NCBI GenBank assembly: GCA_900539655.1
Contig: UQCR01000033.1
Span: 1-55,701, forward strand
Length of the DNA stretch: 55,701 nucleotides
Direction of reading: 5' to 3'
Source: an uncultured Robinsoniella sp.
GTDB lineage: Bacteria; Bacillota; Clostridia; Lachnospirales; Lachnospiraceae
Shown piece after piece: positions 43,910 to 51,899 of this stretch (positions within the stretch are counted from its first letter, which is position 1; every line of letters starts with the position of its first letter). The notes under the pieces are model-generated. The model was not told where the DNA came from and made no database searches. It saw nothing but the letters and a program-made list of their open reading frames with translations. The translations under genes and the position numbers were made by a program.

Positions 43910-44626
43910 ATGGAGCATACCCTTGCGTTAATTGAACAGGCACACCAAGGGGATAAAGATGCACGAGAAAGACTGGTAGAGGAAAATATGGGGCTGGTTT
44001 ATACCATTGTCAGGCGGTTTGCAGGACGCGGCTATGAGATGGAAGATTTGATCCAGATTGGAAGCATTGGGCTGATTAAGGCGATTGATAAATTTGACCT
44101 GTCATTTGATGTAAAGTTTTCCACTTATGCAGTACCCATGATTACAGGTGAAATAAAAAGATTTTTGCGGGATGACGGTATGATCAAAGTGAGCCGTTCC
44201 TTAAAAGAAACGGCATATAAGGCATATGCAACCAGGGAAGCGCTGGAAAAAAAGATGGGCAGAGAACCCACATTAGAAGAGATCTCAGCCGAGATAGGCG
44301 CTGCAAAAGAAGATATTGTTCTGGCGATGGAATCATCTGCCGAAGTGGAATCGTTGCATAAAACGATTTATCAGGGAGATGGCAGTGCCATATTGCTGAT
44401 GGATAAATTAGAGGAAAAGGAGAATAAAAACGAGGAGCTGCTTAATCATATTGTGCTGGAAGAACTGCTGGATTCCTTAGACGCCCAGGAGCGTTCACTG
44501 ATCTATCTCCGCTACTTTGGAGACAAGACTCAGGTACAGGTTGCGGCTGCCATGGGCATGACCCAGGTGCAGGTTTCCAGGCTTGAAAAGAAAATATTGA
44601 AAAAGATGCGGGGAAAGATATCATAA
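43910..44626 (+). CDS. sigF: RNA polymerase sporulation sigma factor SigF
   Basis: A 238-aa forespore-specific sigma factor. Region 2 includes LVEENMGLVYTIVRRFAGRG, DLIQIGSIGLIKAIDKFD and the FSTYAVPMITGEIKRFLRDDG stretch typical of SigF/SigG. Region 3 begins VSRSLKETAYKAY and region 4 contains YLRYFGDKTQVQVAAAMGMTQVQVSRLEKKIL. Third gene of the spoIIA operon. A hairpin with a T-run overlaps its stop codon. Confidence 0.97.
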   Translation: MEHTLALIEQAHQGDKDARERLVEENMGLVYTIVRRFAGRGYEMEDLIQIGSIGLIKAIDKFDLSFDVKFSTYAVPMITGEIKRFLRDDGMIKVSRSLKETAYKAYATREALEKKMGREPTLEEISAEIGAAKEDIVLAMESSAEVESLHKTIYQGDGSAILLMDKLEEKENKNEELLNHIVLEELLDSLDAQERSLIYLRYFGDKTQVQVAAAMGMTQVQVSRLEKKILKKMRGKIS

Positions 44627-44646
44627 TTCCCCGTATATTTTTTGCC
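44609..44646 (+). terminator. intrinsic terminator overlapping the end of sigF
   Basis: CGGGGAA (44609-44615) pairs with TTCCCCG (44627-44633), followed by TATATTTTTT. It suggests that the spoVA genes downstream have their own promoter. A GTATA at 44633-44637 and CAAATAA at 44653-44659 loosely resemble a forespore (SigF/SigG) promoter. Confidence 0.65.
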
Positions 44647-44693
44647 AAAATTCAAATAATAAACAAAAATGATGGAAAAAGGAAGTGATAAAA

Positions 44694-44852
44694 ATGTATA
44701 AAAAAATTGCGAAGGGATTTGCGCTTTTCATGATCGTGGCAGCAATTGCAGGTATCTTTTATTATATGACCTATCTGAATAATCATGATGGGCAGATGAA
44801 AGGAACCCTAGTCAATACATTTCAGATGAAAGAGAATGAGGAAATGATATGA
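44694..44852 (+). CDS. 52-aa single-pass membrane protein upstream of spoVAA
   Basis: Begins MYKKIAKGFALFMIVAAI, with one hydrophobic helix (about 8-25) and a hydrophilic C-terminus. GGAAG precedes the ATG, and its stop overlaps the spoVAA start as ATGA, so the two are translationally coupled. No known family recognised. Position at the head of the spoVA genes suggests a small membrane accessory of the forespore SpoVA machinery. It falls below usual length cut-offs. Confidence 0.78.
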   Translation: MYKKIAKGFALFMIVAAIAGIFYYMTYLNNHDGQMKGTLVNTFQMKENEEMI

Positions 44853-45478
44853 CAAATGATACGCTGTATTTAAAGATAGATCAAAATGTCCAGGTGCATG
44901 ACGAGTGTGTATTTCTAAAAGATATCGCTCAGTTAGAATGCAGTAACAAGGCTATCGAAAATAAGATAAAAACCTTGAAACTGGATGATCCTACCGGTCA
45001 TAAGCCAGGACGCCATGTCATGTCTGTAATGGAAATTATAACCCAGATCCATGGTGTTTATCCAAGCCTTGAGGTGAACAATATTGGTGAGGCGGATTTT
45101 ATCATTACCTATGAGAAGGCCAAACAGCCCAGTCAGGCTTTTAGTTGGCTAAAGACCATATTTGTGTGTTTTCTGTCTTTTTTCGGCGCAGGTTTTTCCA
45201 TTATGACATTTAATAATGATGTTAGTATCACCAAATTATTTGCACAGCTATACGAACAGTTTACGGGAACCATATCGGATGGATTTACCATACTGGAGAT
45301 TTCATATTCCATAGGGCTTGGTCTTGGAATTATCATATTCTTCAACCATTTCGCCGGGAAAAAACTTACTGCGGACCCTACACCTATGGAAGTGCAGATG
45401 CGTTCCTACGAGGATGATATTAATAATGCGCTGATTGAATCCAGCAACCGTGAACCGAAGAAAGAGAAGAAACGGTAA
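44849..45478 (+). CDS. spoVAA: stage V sporulation protein AA
   Basis: A 209-aa membrane protein of the SpoVA system that moves dipicolinic acid into the developing spore. The soluble N-terminal part (about 1-95) begins TLYLKIDQNVQVHDECVFLKD, as in the family. Two membrane helices follow (about 103-122 and 149-170), with a charged cytosolic tail ending EPKKEKKR. It overlaps the preceding small gene and is 18 bp before spoVAB. Confidence 0.92.
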   Translation: MTNDTLYLKIDQNVQVHDECVFLKDIAQLECSNKAIENKIKTLKLDDPTGHKPGRHVMSVMEIITQIHGVYPSLEVNNIGEADFIITYEKAKQPSQAFSWLKTIFVCFLSFFGAGFSIMTFNNDVSITKLFAQLYEQFTGTISDGFTILEISYSIGLGLGIIIFFNHFAGKKLTADPTPMEVQMRSYEDDINNALIESSNREPKKEKKR

Positions 45479-45496
45479 CTATTCAGGAGGTAAAGT

Positions 45497-45910
45497 ATGT
45501 TAACACATTTAATATTAGCCCTCATAGCTTTCAGTTCCGGATTTGTCATAGCAGGTGGCGTTATTGCGCTGATCGCGGGACTTGGAATCATAAACAGACT
45601 GATTGGAGTTACTCATACGGGCAGACATATCCGGTTATTTGAAACATGTATTTTATTTGGCGGTTTATTTGGTAATCTGCTGACCGTTTATAATGTGAGT
45701 ATTCCATTGGGCGGTTTCGGACTTGCTATTATAGGTGTTTGTTCCGGAATGTTCGTAGGAGGATGGATTTTGGCACTTGCAGAGGTAGTCAATATATTTC
45801 CCATATTCTTCAGGCGTATTGGGCTTGTAAAGGGAGTAAGCTTCATCATGATTACGATAGCGCTTGGAAAAACCATTACCAGTCTGCTGCAATTTTATAT
45901 GAGGTGGTAA
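45497..45910 (+). CDS. spoVAB: stage V sporulation protein AB
   Basis: A 137-aa polytopic protein with four or five hydrophobic helices. It contains GGVIALIAGLGIINRLIGVT and a central GLFGNLLTVY, consistent with SpoVAB. CAGGAGG precedes the ATG. Partner of SpoVAA in the inner forespore membrane. Confidence 0.92.
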   Translation: MLTHLILALIAFSSGFVIAGGVIALIAGLGIINRLIGVTHTGRHIRLFETCILFGGLFGNLLTVYNVSIPLGGFGLAIIGVCSGMFVGGWILALAEVVNIFPIFFRRIGLVKGVSFIMITIALGKTITSLLQFYMRW

Positions 45911-46021
45911 AAACGGCTTCTATGATGGATTAAATTGATATCATTATCATAAACTGCTGAACGCTTAGATATGAATCCTGGCATTCAGCATGGAGCAGAA
46001 AGATGAAAGGAAGTATTAAAA

Positions 46022-46492
46022 ATGGCGGATGTTTTAAAAGAGAAAAAAGATCAACAATATAATGATTACGTCAAGAAAGTAACACCTACCCACAATCTCT
46101 GGGCGAATATGGCGAAAGCATTTTTCGTAGGAGGCATCATCTGCGTCATTGGACAATTTATTCTGAACTACGCTACTAATATGGGTCTGGATAAAGAAAC
46201 TTCAGGCAGCTGGTGTTCCATGCTTCTGGTTTTAATCAGCGTAGTTCTGACGGGATTTAATATTTATCCCAAAATAGCCAAGTTCGGAGGTGCCGGAACG
46301 CTGGTACCCATTACCGGATTTGCAAATTCAGTAGCTGCGCCGGCAATTGAATACCAAAAAGAAGGACAGGTATTCGGAATCGGCTGTAAAATCTTTACCA
46401 TTGCCGGTCCTGTAATCTTATATGGAGTATTCACCAGCTGGGCACTTGGACTAATCTATTATATTCTAAGAATAACGGGGGTGGTAGGATGA
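46022..46492 (+). CDS. spoVAC: stage V sporulation protein AC
   Basis: A 156-aa membrane protein. Signatures are YNDYVKKVTPTHNLWANMAKAF near the N-terminus and KFGGAGTLVPITGFANSV in the middle. SpoVAC is known in other spore formers as a channel component for dipicolinic acid uptake and release. AAAGGAAG ribosome site. A 111-bp gap after spoVAB contains no gene and could hold a promoter. The stop overlaps spoVAD by 4 bp. Confidence 0.95.
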   Translation: MADVLKEKKDQQYNDYVKKVTPTHNLWANMAKAFFVGGIICVIGQFILNYATNMGLDKETSGSWCSMLLVLISVVLTGFNIYPKIAKFGGAGTLVPITGFANSVAAPAIEYQKEGQVFGIGCKIFTIAGPVILYGVFTSWALGLIYYILRITGVVG

Positions 46493-47499
46493 CTCAGTTA
46501 GCAGGGCAGCAAAGCATTCAGTTTGAGAAATCAGCCCATATCATAAGTGCAGCATCAATTGTGGGTAAAAAAGAAGGGGAAGGCCCTCTTGGAAAATTAT
46601 TCGATTTAGTTGGAGAAGATGCAAACTTTGGTGAAAACACCTGGGAAGAAGCAGAAAGTACGCTGCAAAGGGAAGCATGCCAGATGGCGCTTGGGAAGGC
46701 GAAACTGCTTCCTGTGCAGATGCGCTATGTCTTTTGCGGAGATTTGCTGGGGCAGTTAATTGCCTCGTCCTTTGGCGTTATGAATTTTAATATTCCAATG
46801 TTTGGTTTGTATGGAGCCTGTTCTACCAGCGGAGAGGCACTGACGCTTGGTGCAATGACCATTAGCGCCGATTATGCCGATTATGTAATGGCTGTTACAT
46901 CAAGCCATTTCGGAAGTGCAGAAAAACAATTCCGTTTTCCACTGGAATATGGGAATCAGCGTCCTTTGGCGGCTACCTGGACCGTAACCGGCAGCGGGGC
47001 TTTTATATTGGCGAAAAAGGGAGGCCATGCAAGAATTACGGGTGTGACTCCCGGTAAGATTGTAGATTATGGCGTGAAAGATTCATTGAATATGGGAGCA
47101 TGTATGGCACCGGCGGCTTGTGACACTATCTATCAGAATTTGATGGATTTTAACCGCCAGCCGGAGGATTATGACAAAATCATAACAGGAGATCTTGGGT
47201 ATGTGGGGCAGACAATCCTGATTGATTTATTAAAAGAGAAAGGGTTTGATATCAGCAATGTGCATATGGACTGCGGGATTGAAATCTTCGACCGGGATAC
47301 GCAGGATACCCATGCTGGCGGGAGCGGATGTGGATGCTCAGCGGTAACATTGGCAGCAAAAATCCTGCCAACCGTGGAAAAAGGAACCTGGAAGAGAGTG
47401 CTTTTTGTACCTACCGGTGCATTGCTTTCTCCTACCAGCTTTAATGAAGGACAGAGTGTACCGGGAGTTGCACATGGTGTAGTGATTGAACATTGCTAG
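46489..47499 (+). CDS. spoVAD: stage V sporulation protein AD
   Basis: A 336-aa soluble protein with a thiolase/ketosynthase-like fold that binds dipicolinic acid in the SpoVA complex. Recognised by the start region IQFEKSAHIISAASIVGKKEGEG, FGLYGACSTSGEALTLGAM and the end GALLSPTSFNEGQSVPGVAHGV. The length is as usual for the family. ATGA overlap with spoVAC indicates coupled translation. Confidence 0.96.
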   Translation: MTQLAGQQSIQFEKSAHIISAASIVGKKEGEGPLGKLFDLVGEDANFGENTWEEAESTLQREACQMALGKAKLLPVQMRYVFCGDLLGQLIASSFGVMNFNIPMFGLYGACSTSGEALTLGAMTISADYADYVMAVTSSHFGSAEKQFRFPLEYGNQRPLAATWTVTGSGAFILAKKGGHARITGVTPGKIVDYGVKDSLNMGACMAPAACDTIYQNLMDFNRQPEDYDKIITGDLGYVGQTILIDLLKEKGFDISNVHMDCGIEIFDRDTQDTHAGGSGCGCSAVTLAAKILPTVEKGTWKRVLFVPTGALLSPTSFNEGQSVPGVAHGVVIEHC

Positions 47500-47557
47500 A
47501 GAGTGTTTAGGAATTGCTTTCTGACACGCTCTTTAGAAGTCAGCAAAGGAGATAGTT

Positions 47558-47914
47558 ATGGAATATATTAATGCTTTTTGGGTGGGCGGACTGATCTGTG
47601 CACTGGTACAGATCCTGATGGAAAAAACAAAACTGATGCCGGGACGCATCATGGTTATTCTGGTATGCCTGGGGGCGGTTCTGGGAGCAGTGGGGCTCTA
47701 TGGACCTTTCCAGGAATTTGCAGGAGCCGGTGCAAGCGTTCCGCTTCTGGGTTGGGGCAATGTATTGTGGAACGGTGTTAAAAAAGCAATTGAGTCGGAC
47801 GGATTTATCGGAATATTCATGGGAGGGTTCACTTCCAGCGCCGTAGGTGTGTGCGCTGCACTGGTATTCTCTTATCTTGCAAGTCTGGTATTTAAACCGC
47901 ATATGAAAGAATAG
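47558..47914 (+). CDS. spoVAE: stage V sporulation protein AE
   Basis: A 118-aa membrane protein with three or four helices. Diagnostic stretches: YINAFWVGGLICALVQILMEKT and FAGAGASVPLLGWGNVLWNGV. AAAGGAG precedes the ATG. It completes the AC-AD-AE core of the dipicolinic acid channel. A weak hairpin (AGAGTGT with ACACGCTCT) lies between spoVAD and this gene. Confidence 0.95.
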   Translation: MEYINAFWVGGLICALVQILMEKTKLMPGRIMVILVCLGAVLGAVGLYGPFQEFAGAGASVPLLGWGNVLWNGVKKAIESDGFIGIFMGGFTSSAVGVCAALVFSYLASLVFKPHMKE

Positions 47915-47926
47915 CCGGACATGGGC

Positions 47927-48002
47927 AAAACCAGCCGGATGACAGAAACATACTCAAAACTTTAGTCGTTTGAGTTATGGAGCTGCCATCCGGCTGGTTT
48001 TA
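47927..48002 (+). terminator. long-stem intrinsic terminator with nested hairpin
   Basis: A perfect 15-bp stem (AAAACCAGCCGGATG with CATCCGGCTGGTTTT) encloses about 45 nt that can form a second stem (ACTCAAA with TTTGAGT). It follows spoVAE by 12 bp. Confidence 0.85.
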
Positions 48003-48190
48003 TGCACAGACTGTTTTATGCAAACATTGGTCTTAAACTCCCACCTTTTTCCCACCTGTTTTTATATCTGCCAGTAATTTACTTTCCCCATACAGCGTGA
48101 TATAATGATTACCGTACAATCCGTATTCCTTACATAATCATAGGAAATGGATAAGCACACAGTCAGACTACTTATAAGGAGGAAAGCAAC
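48003..48190 (+). promoter_or_regulatory. upstream region of gldA
   Basis: No gene seen. A TATAAT near 48101-48106 is a plausible -10, but its -35 is weak. AAGGAGG precedes gldA. Confidence 0.4.
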
Positions 48191-49291
48191 ATGGCAAATA
48201 TAATTGGAAGCCCAAGCCGCTATATACAGGGCAAAGGCGAATTGAAAAATCTCTGCAGCCACGCAGAAAAATATGGGAAGAACCTGTTTGTATTAACCAG
48301 CGAATCGGGGAGAAAACGTGTAGAACCTGTTATAAATGAAGGGATGAAAGCTTCTTCTTCTGCTGTTACATATGAAGTATTCGGCGGAGAATGCAGCAAG
48401 ACTGAGATTAACCGTATCATTGACGTATGCAGGGAAAAAAGCGGGGAAGTTATCGTAGGTATCGGCGGGGGAAAAACTCACGATACTGCAAAAGCAGTTG
48501 CTTATTATATGAATATGCCTGTTATCATTGTACCAACCATAGCATCTACCGATGCACCTTGCAGTGCCCTCTCCGTAATTTATACAGAGGAAGGGGTATT
48601 CGAAGAATATCTGTTCCTTCCCTCCAGCCCGAATATGGTTCTGGTGGATACAGATATCGTTAGCAAGGCACCATCCAGGCTCTTAATTGCAGGAATGGGA
48701 GATGCCCTGGCTACTTATTTTGAAGCCAGAGCCTGCCAGAAATCGAATGCAGCCAACTGTGTGGGAGGTAAATCCACAAAAGCAGCTATGGCGCTGGCTG
48801 AGCTTTGCTATGATACATTATTGGAAAATGGATTGGCAGCGGCTTTGGCGGTAAAAGAAAAAGTGTGTACGAAAGCCGTTGAAAATATTATTGAAGCAAA
48901 TACTTATCTGTCCGGTATCGGATTTGAAAGCGGCGGTCTTGCCGGAGCACATGCGATTCACAACGGACTGACAGCCATTGAAGAGACTCATTCCCTGTAT
49001 CATGGTGAAAAGGTAGCGTTTGGTACTCTGGTGCAGCTGGTATTGGAAGATGCTGATTCAGATGAAATCGATACGGTCATTGGTTTTTGTGAAGAAGTAG
49101 GATTGCCGGTTACCCTGGAAGGCCTTGGCATAAAGGAAGTAAAGCCCGAACAGATTATGGAGGCTGCAAGGCTTGCATGCGCACCTGGTGAGACCATACA
49201 CAACATGCCTTTTGAAGTTACTCCGGAGGATGTGTATGCCGCTATTATGGGGGCAGATGCAATGGGAAGATACATGACCTGCACTGAGTAA
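48191..49291 (+). CDS. gldA: glycerol dehydrogenase
   Basis: A 366-aa NAD-dependent, zinc-containing dehydrogenase oxidising glycerol to dihydroxyacetone. The dinucleotide site is VIVGIGGGKTHDTAKAVAYY. Zinc ligands are the Asp in GMGDALATYFEA, and the His residues in GAHAIHNGL and SLYHGEKVAFG. VPTIASTDAPCSALSVIY is a further signature. Monocistronic by context. Closely related iron/zinc alcohol dehydrogenases exist, so substrate specificity is family-level. Confidence 0.94.
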   Translation: MANIIGSPSRYIQGKGELKNLCSHAEKYGKNLFVLTSESGRKRVEPVINEGMKASSSAVTYEVFGGECSKTEINRIIDVCREKSGEVIVGIGGGKTHDTAKAVAYYMNMPVIIVPTIASTDAPCSALSVIYTEEGVFEEYLFLPSSPNMVLVDTDIVSKAPSRLLIAGMGDALATYFEARACQKSNAANCVGGKSTKAAMALAELCYDTLLENGLAAALAVKEKVCTKAVENIIEANTYLSGIGFESGGLAGAHAIHNGLTAIEETHSLYHGEKVAFGTLVQLVLEDADSDEIDTVIGFCEEVGLPVTLEGLGIKEVKPEQIMEAARLACAPGETIHNMPFEVTPEDVYAAIMGADAMGRYMTCTE

Positions 49292-49310
49292 CAGCAGATA
49301 AGTGAAAACG

Positions 49311-49382
49311 GGAATCAAAGCAGGAATAAAAACAGGATTAAAAGCAGGAATCAAAACAGGAATAAAATCAAGAATAAAAAGA
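49311..49382 (+). repeat. 12-bp tandem repeat, 6 units, non-coding
   Basis: Units of the form GGAATCAAAACA with small variations run from 20 bp after the gldA stop into the next terminator. None of the reading frames looks like a gene. Confidence 0.85.
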
Positions 49383-49412
49383 TGAATGTCCCAGCGGCAT
49401 CCATCTTTTTTT
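49377..49412 (+). terminator. intrinsic terminator after gldA
   Basis: AAGATGAATGTC pairs imperfectly with GGCATCCATCTT around CCAGC, followed by TTTTTTT. Confidence 0.8.
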
Positions 49413-49513
49413 GTACCATAAATTGCCCGGGACAAATATCAAAACTTCACACAAAACACAAAAAAGTATGGTAAGATGACATTGATTATTTAGACTACAG
49501 TAAGAGGTGTGAT

Positions 49514-50179
49514 ATGAAAGAGATACTTGTCATAGAAGATGAAGCAGATATACAGGAACTGTTAACGGCGTTTTTGGAGGATTCCGGGTATAAGGTCACG
49601 GTGGCAGGCGACGGGGTTGCGGGAATTACCTGCTTCCATAGCTGCTCCTTTGATCTGGTACTGCTGGATATTATGCTCCCTAAAATAGACGGATATGGCG
49701 TATGCGAGGTAATCAGGCAGGAATCGTCTGTACCGATTGTAATGCTGACGGCTCTGGACAGTGAAGAGAACCAGGTGAAAGGCTATGATCTGAGAGTTGA
49801 TGACTATATTACCAAACCATTTTCCATGCAGATACTGATTCGTAAAATTGAGGCAGTACTTCGGAGGACGTCCCCAGCACAGGAGACAAACCAGCTGGTG
49901 TACCGGAATCTGGTACTGGATTTGGATGGTTATAAAGTATCTGTTGACGGAGTAAATATAGATTTAACCCAGAGGGAATTTGAACTTCTGCGGGAGCTGC
50001 TTCAGAATCAGGGGAAAGTCCTGACCAGGCAGGCGCTGCTGAACGGACTTTGGAAATATGATTTCTATGGGGATGAGCGGGTTGTAGATACCCATATAAA
50101 AAATTTAAGAAAGAAACTGGATGTAGATTATATTGAGACAATCAGAGGGGTGGGATATCGGATTGATAAAACGAATTAG
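49514..50179 (+). CDS. OmpR/PhoB family response regulator
   Basis: A 221-aa two-component regulator. The receiver has Glu8-Asp9, phospho-acceptor Asp52 (LVLLDIMLPKIDG), a Thr in MLTALD and Lys in ITKPFS. The winged-helix output at about 125-220 includes LTQREFELLRELLQNQGKVLTR and VVDTHIKNLRKKLD. AGAGGTG precedes the start. The last 17 bp overlap the kinase gene. Likely controls the lipoprotein gene downstream. Confidence 0.95.
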   Translation: MKEILVIEDEADIQELLTAFLEDSGYKVTVAGDGVAGITCFHSCSFDLVLLDIMLPKIDGYGVCEVIRQESSVPIVMLTALDSEENQVKGYDLRVDDYITKPFSMQILIRKIEAVLRRTSPAQETNQLVYRNLVLDLDGYKVSVDGVNIDLTQREFELLRELLQNQGKVLTRQALLNGLWKYDFYGDERVVDTHIKNLRKKLDVDYIETIRGVGYRIDKTN

Positions 50180-51797
50180 AGGAAGCCTGACACTTAAAAT
50201 ATTTCTCATAACCAGCCTGATTCTAATCTGTGTCTGTGGCATTACATATGGATTTATCGCTTATTTTATGCCTCAGACCTATACTTATGGAATCAGTGAA
50301 GATATGGATAAAAAGATGGATGCCCTTGTGGCAGACTTAGAAAATACGAAATTTGAGGACAGCGGACCGCTGTTTGATGATTTTATTGTGAATAATACAG
50401 TAGATTTACAGCTGCTGGATGCAGACGGTAAGGAAATTCAACGTCCTGGAAGCGTGCAGGCAGGATTTGTGGAAACTTTTGGAAAAAGGGCAATGCTGAC
50501 CATTTCCCTAAATGAAGTAGAGCCGAAGTCTGCAGCTGAAAGCAGCATTGCTGTTGGAACGATGTATTCATCCAGGGCAGAAAGCACGGCAATTGATACC
50601 GTTAAAGCAGATGAAGCAACACAAGAGAATTTTGATGATAACTCACTGACATATTCAAACGCCCTTGAGGCGAACACGGATATCTATGGCTTTATAGAGG
50701 ATCCCACGAATGTATCCGTCATGACGACTAGTGCCAGCGTGGATTATGGGATGCAGAAACCAGTTACGTTTTCCGGATCTGATAAAGAATATGAACTGTA
50801 CGTTTTGGGTGCATACCGGTTTGTGAATCAGGCGGTGGAGGCGATGAATAAAATATTACCCTGGCTTATTGTTGTCATTGTATTTATATCTACACTGACT
50901 GCCTATTTATATTCCAGGTATATCACAAGACCGGTAGTACGCCTCAGTAAAATATCGAAAAAGATGTCTGATCTGGAGTTTAACTGGATCTGTGATGAAA
51001 AACGAAATGATGAATTTGGGATATTGTCATCAAGCCTGAATGAACTTTCCCAGAAGTTGTCTACCGCACTAAGCGAACTGAAAAGTGCCAATGAATCGCT
51101 GCAAATGGATATTGAGGCCGAACGCAGGCTGGAGAAAAAACGGCTTGAATTTTTCTCTGCAGTATCCCATGAACTGAAGACGCCGATAACCGTTATGAAA
51201 GGACAGCTGGAAGGAATGATGTATCAGGTTGGCATCTATAAAAACCGGGATAAATATCTTGCCAGATCCTATTCAGTAGCCTGCACGATGGAAGAGATGG
51301 TACAGGAGATTCTGACAGTATCCAGAATGGAAGCTTCCGGTTTTGTGCCACAGATAGAAGAATTTGATCTGGGAAAGTTAGTAAAAGAATGCGCTCATAA
51401 ACAGGATGATCTGTTTATTCAAAAAGATATGGAAGTTTCTTACCATATCCGAGATGCCCTGTATACATGGGGCGATAAAAAGCTTTTGCAAAAGGCAGTA
51501 AACAATATTATCAGCAATGCCGTTCACTATTCCCCGGATGGTGCAGAAATTCAGATTGAAGTTTACAATGAGGACGAAAAAGTGACGGTAAGGGTAGAAA
51601 ATTCCGGTGTGCATCTGGATGAAGAAGCCGTCCCCCGTATTTTTGAAGCATTTTTCCGTGTTGAAAAGTCCAGAAACAGAAACACAGGCGGCAGCGGACT
51701 GGGATTATATATTGTAAAAATGATTCTGGAAATACACAAAGCCCGCTATAAAATAGAAAACACCTTAACCGGTGTGGCTTTTACATTCTCCATATAA
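50163..51797 (+). CDS. membrane sensor histidine kinase
   Basis: A 544-aa partner of the preceding regulator. One membrane helix (about 12-34), an external sensor of about 200 residues, a second helix (about 228-250), then HAMP. HisKA has SAVSHELKTPITVMKG. ATPase boxes are NNIISNAVHYSPDG and GGSGLGLYIVK. The frame is open to a TTG at 50133, but TTG 50163 (MIKRIRGSLTLKIFL) follows a good GAGGGG and places the membrane helix at the N-terminus. Overlapping starts mean tight coupling with the regulator. Confidence 0.92.
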   Translation: MIKRIRGSLTLKIFLITSLILICVCGITYGFIAYFMPQTYTYGISEDMDKKMDALVADLENTKFEDSGPLFDDFIVNNTVDLQLLDADGKEIQRPGSVQAGFVETFGKRAMLTISLNEVEPKSAAESSIAVGTMYSSRAESTAIDTVKADEATQENFDDNSLTYSNALEANTDIYGFIEDPTNVSVMTTSASVDYGMQKPVTFSGSDKEYELYVLGAYRFVNQAVEAMNKILPWLIVVIVFISTLTAYLYSRYITRPVVRLSKISKKMSDLEFNWICDEKRNDEFGILSSSLNELSQKLSTALSELKSANESLQMDIEAERRLEKKRLEFFSAVSHELKTPITVMKGQLEGMMYQVGIYKNRDKYLARSYSVACTMEEMVQEILTVSRMEASGFVPQIEEFDLGKLVKECAHKQDDLFIQKDMEVSYHIRDALYTWGDKKLLQKAVNNIISNAVHYSPDGAEIQIEVYNEDEKVTVRVENSGVHLDEEAVPRIFEAFFRVEKSRNRNTGGSGLGLYIVKMILEIHKARYKIENTLTGVAFTFSI

Positions 51798-51899
51798 AAC
51801 ACATATAAAATACAAACCATCCACAAAAGGATTTGTTAGGATAAGAACGTGCAAAAGCGCAAAGAAAAATCATTCTAACAAACAGGAGGTTACAGTGAG

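Noticed and set aside
49311..49382. Short direct repeats as a CRISPR array
   Set aside because: Units are contiguous 12-mers with no spacers.
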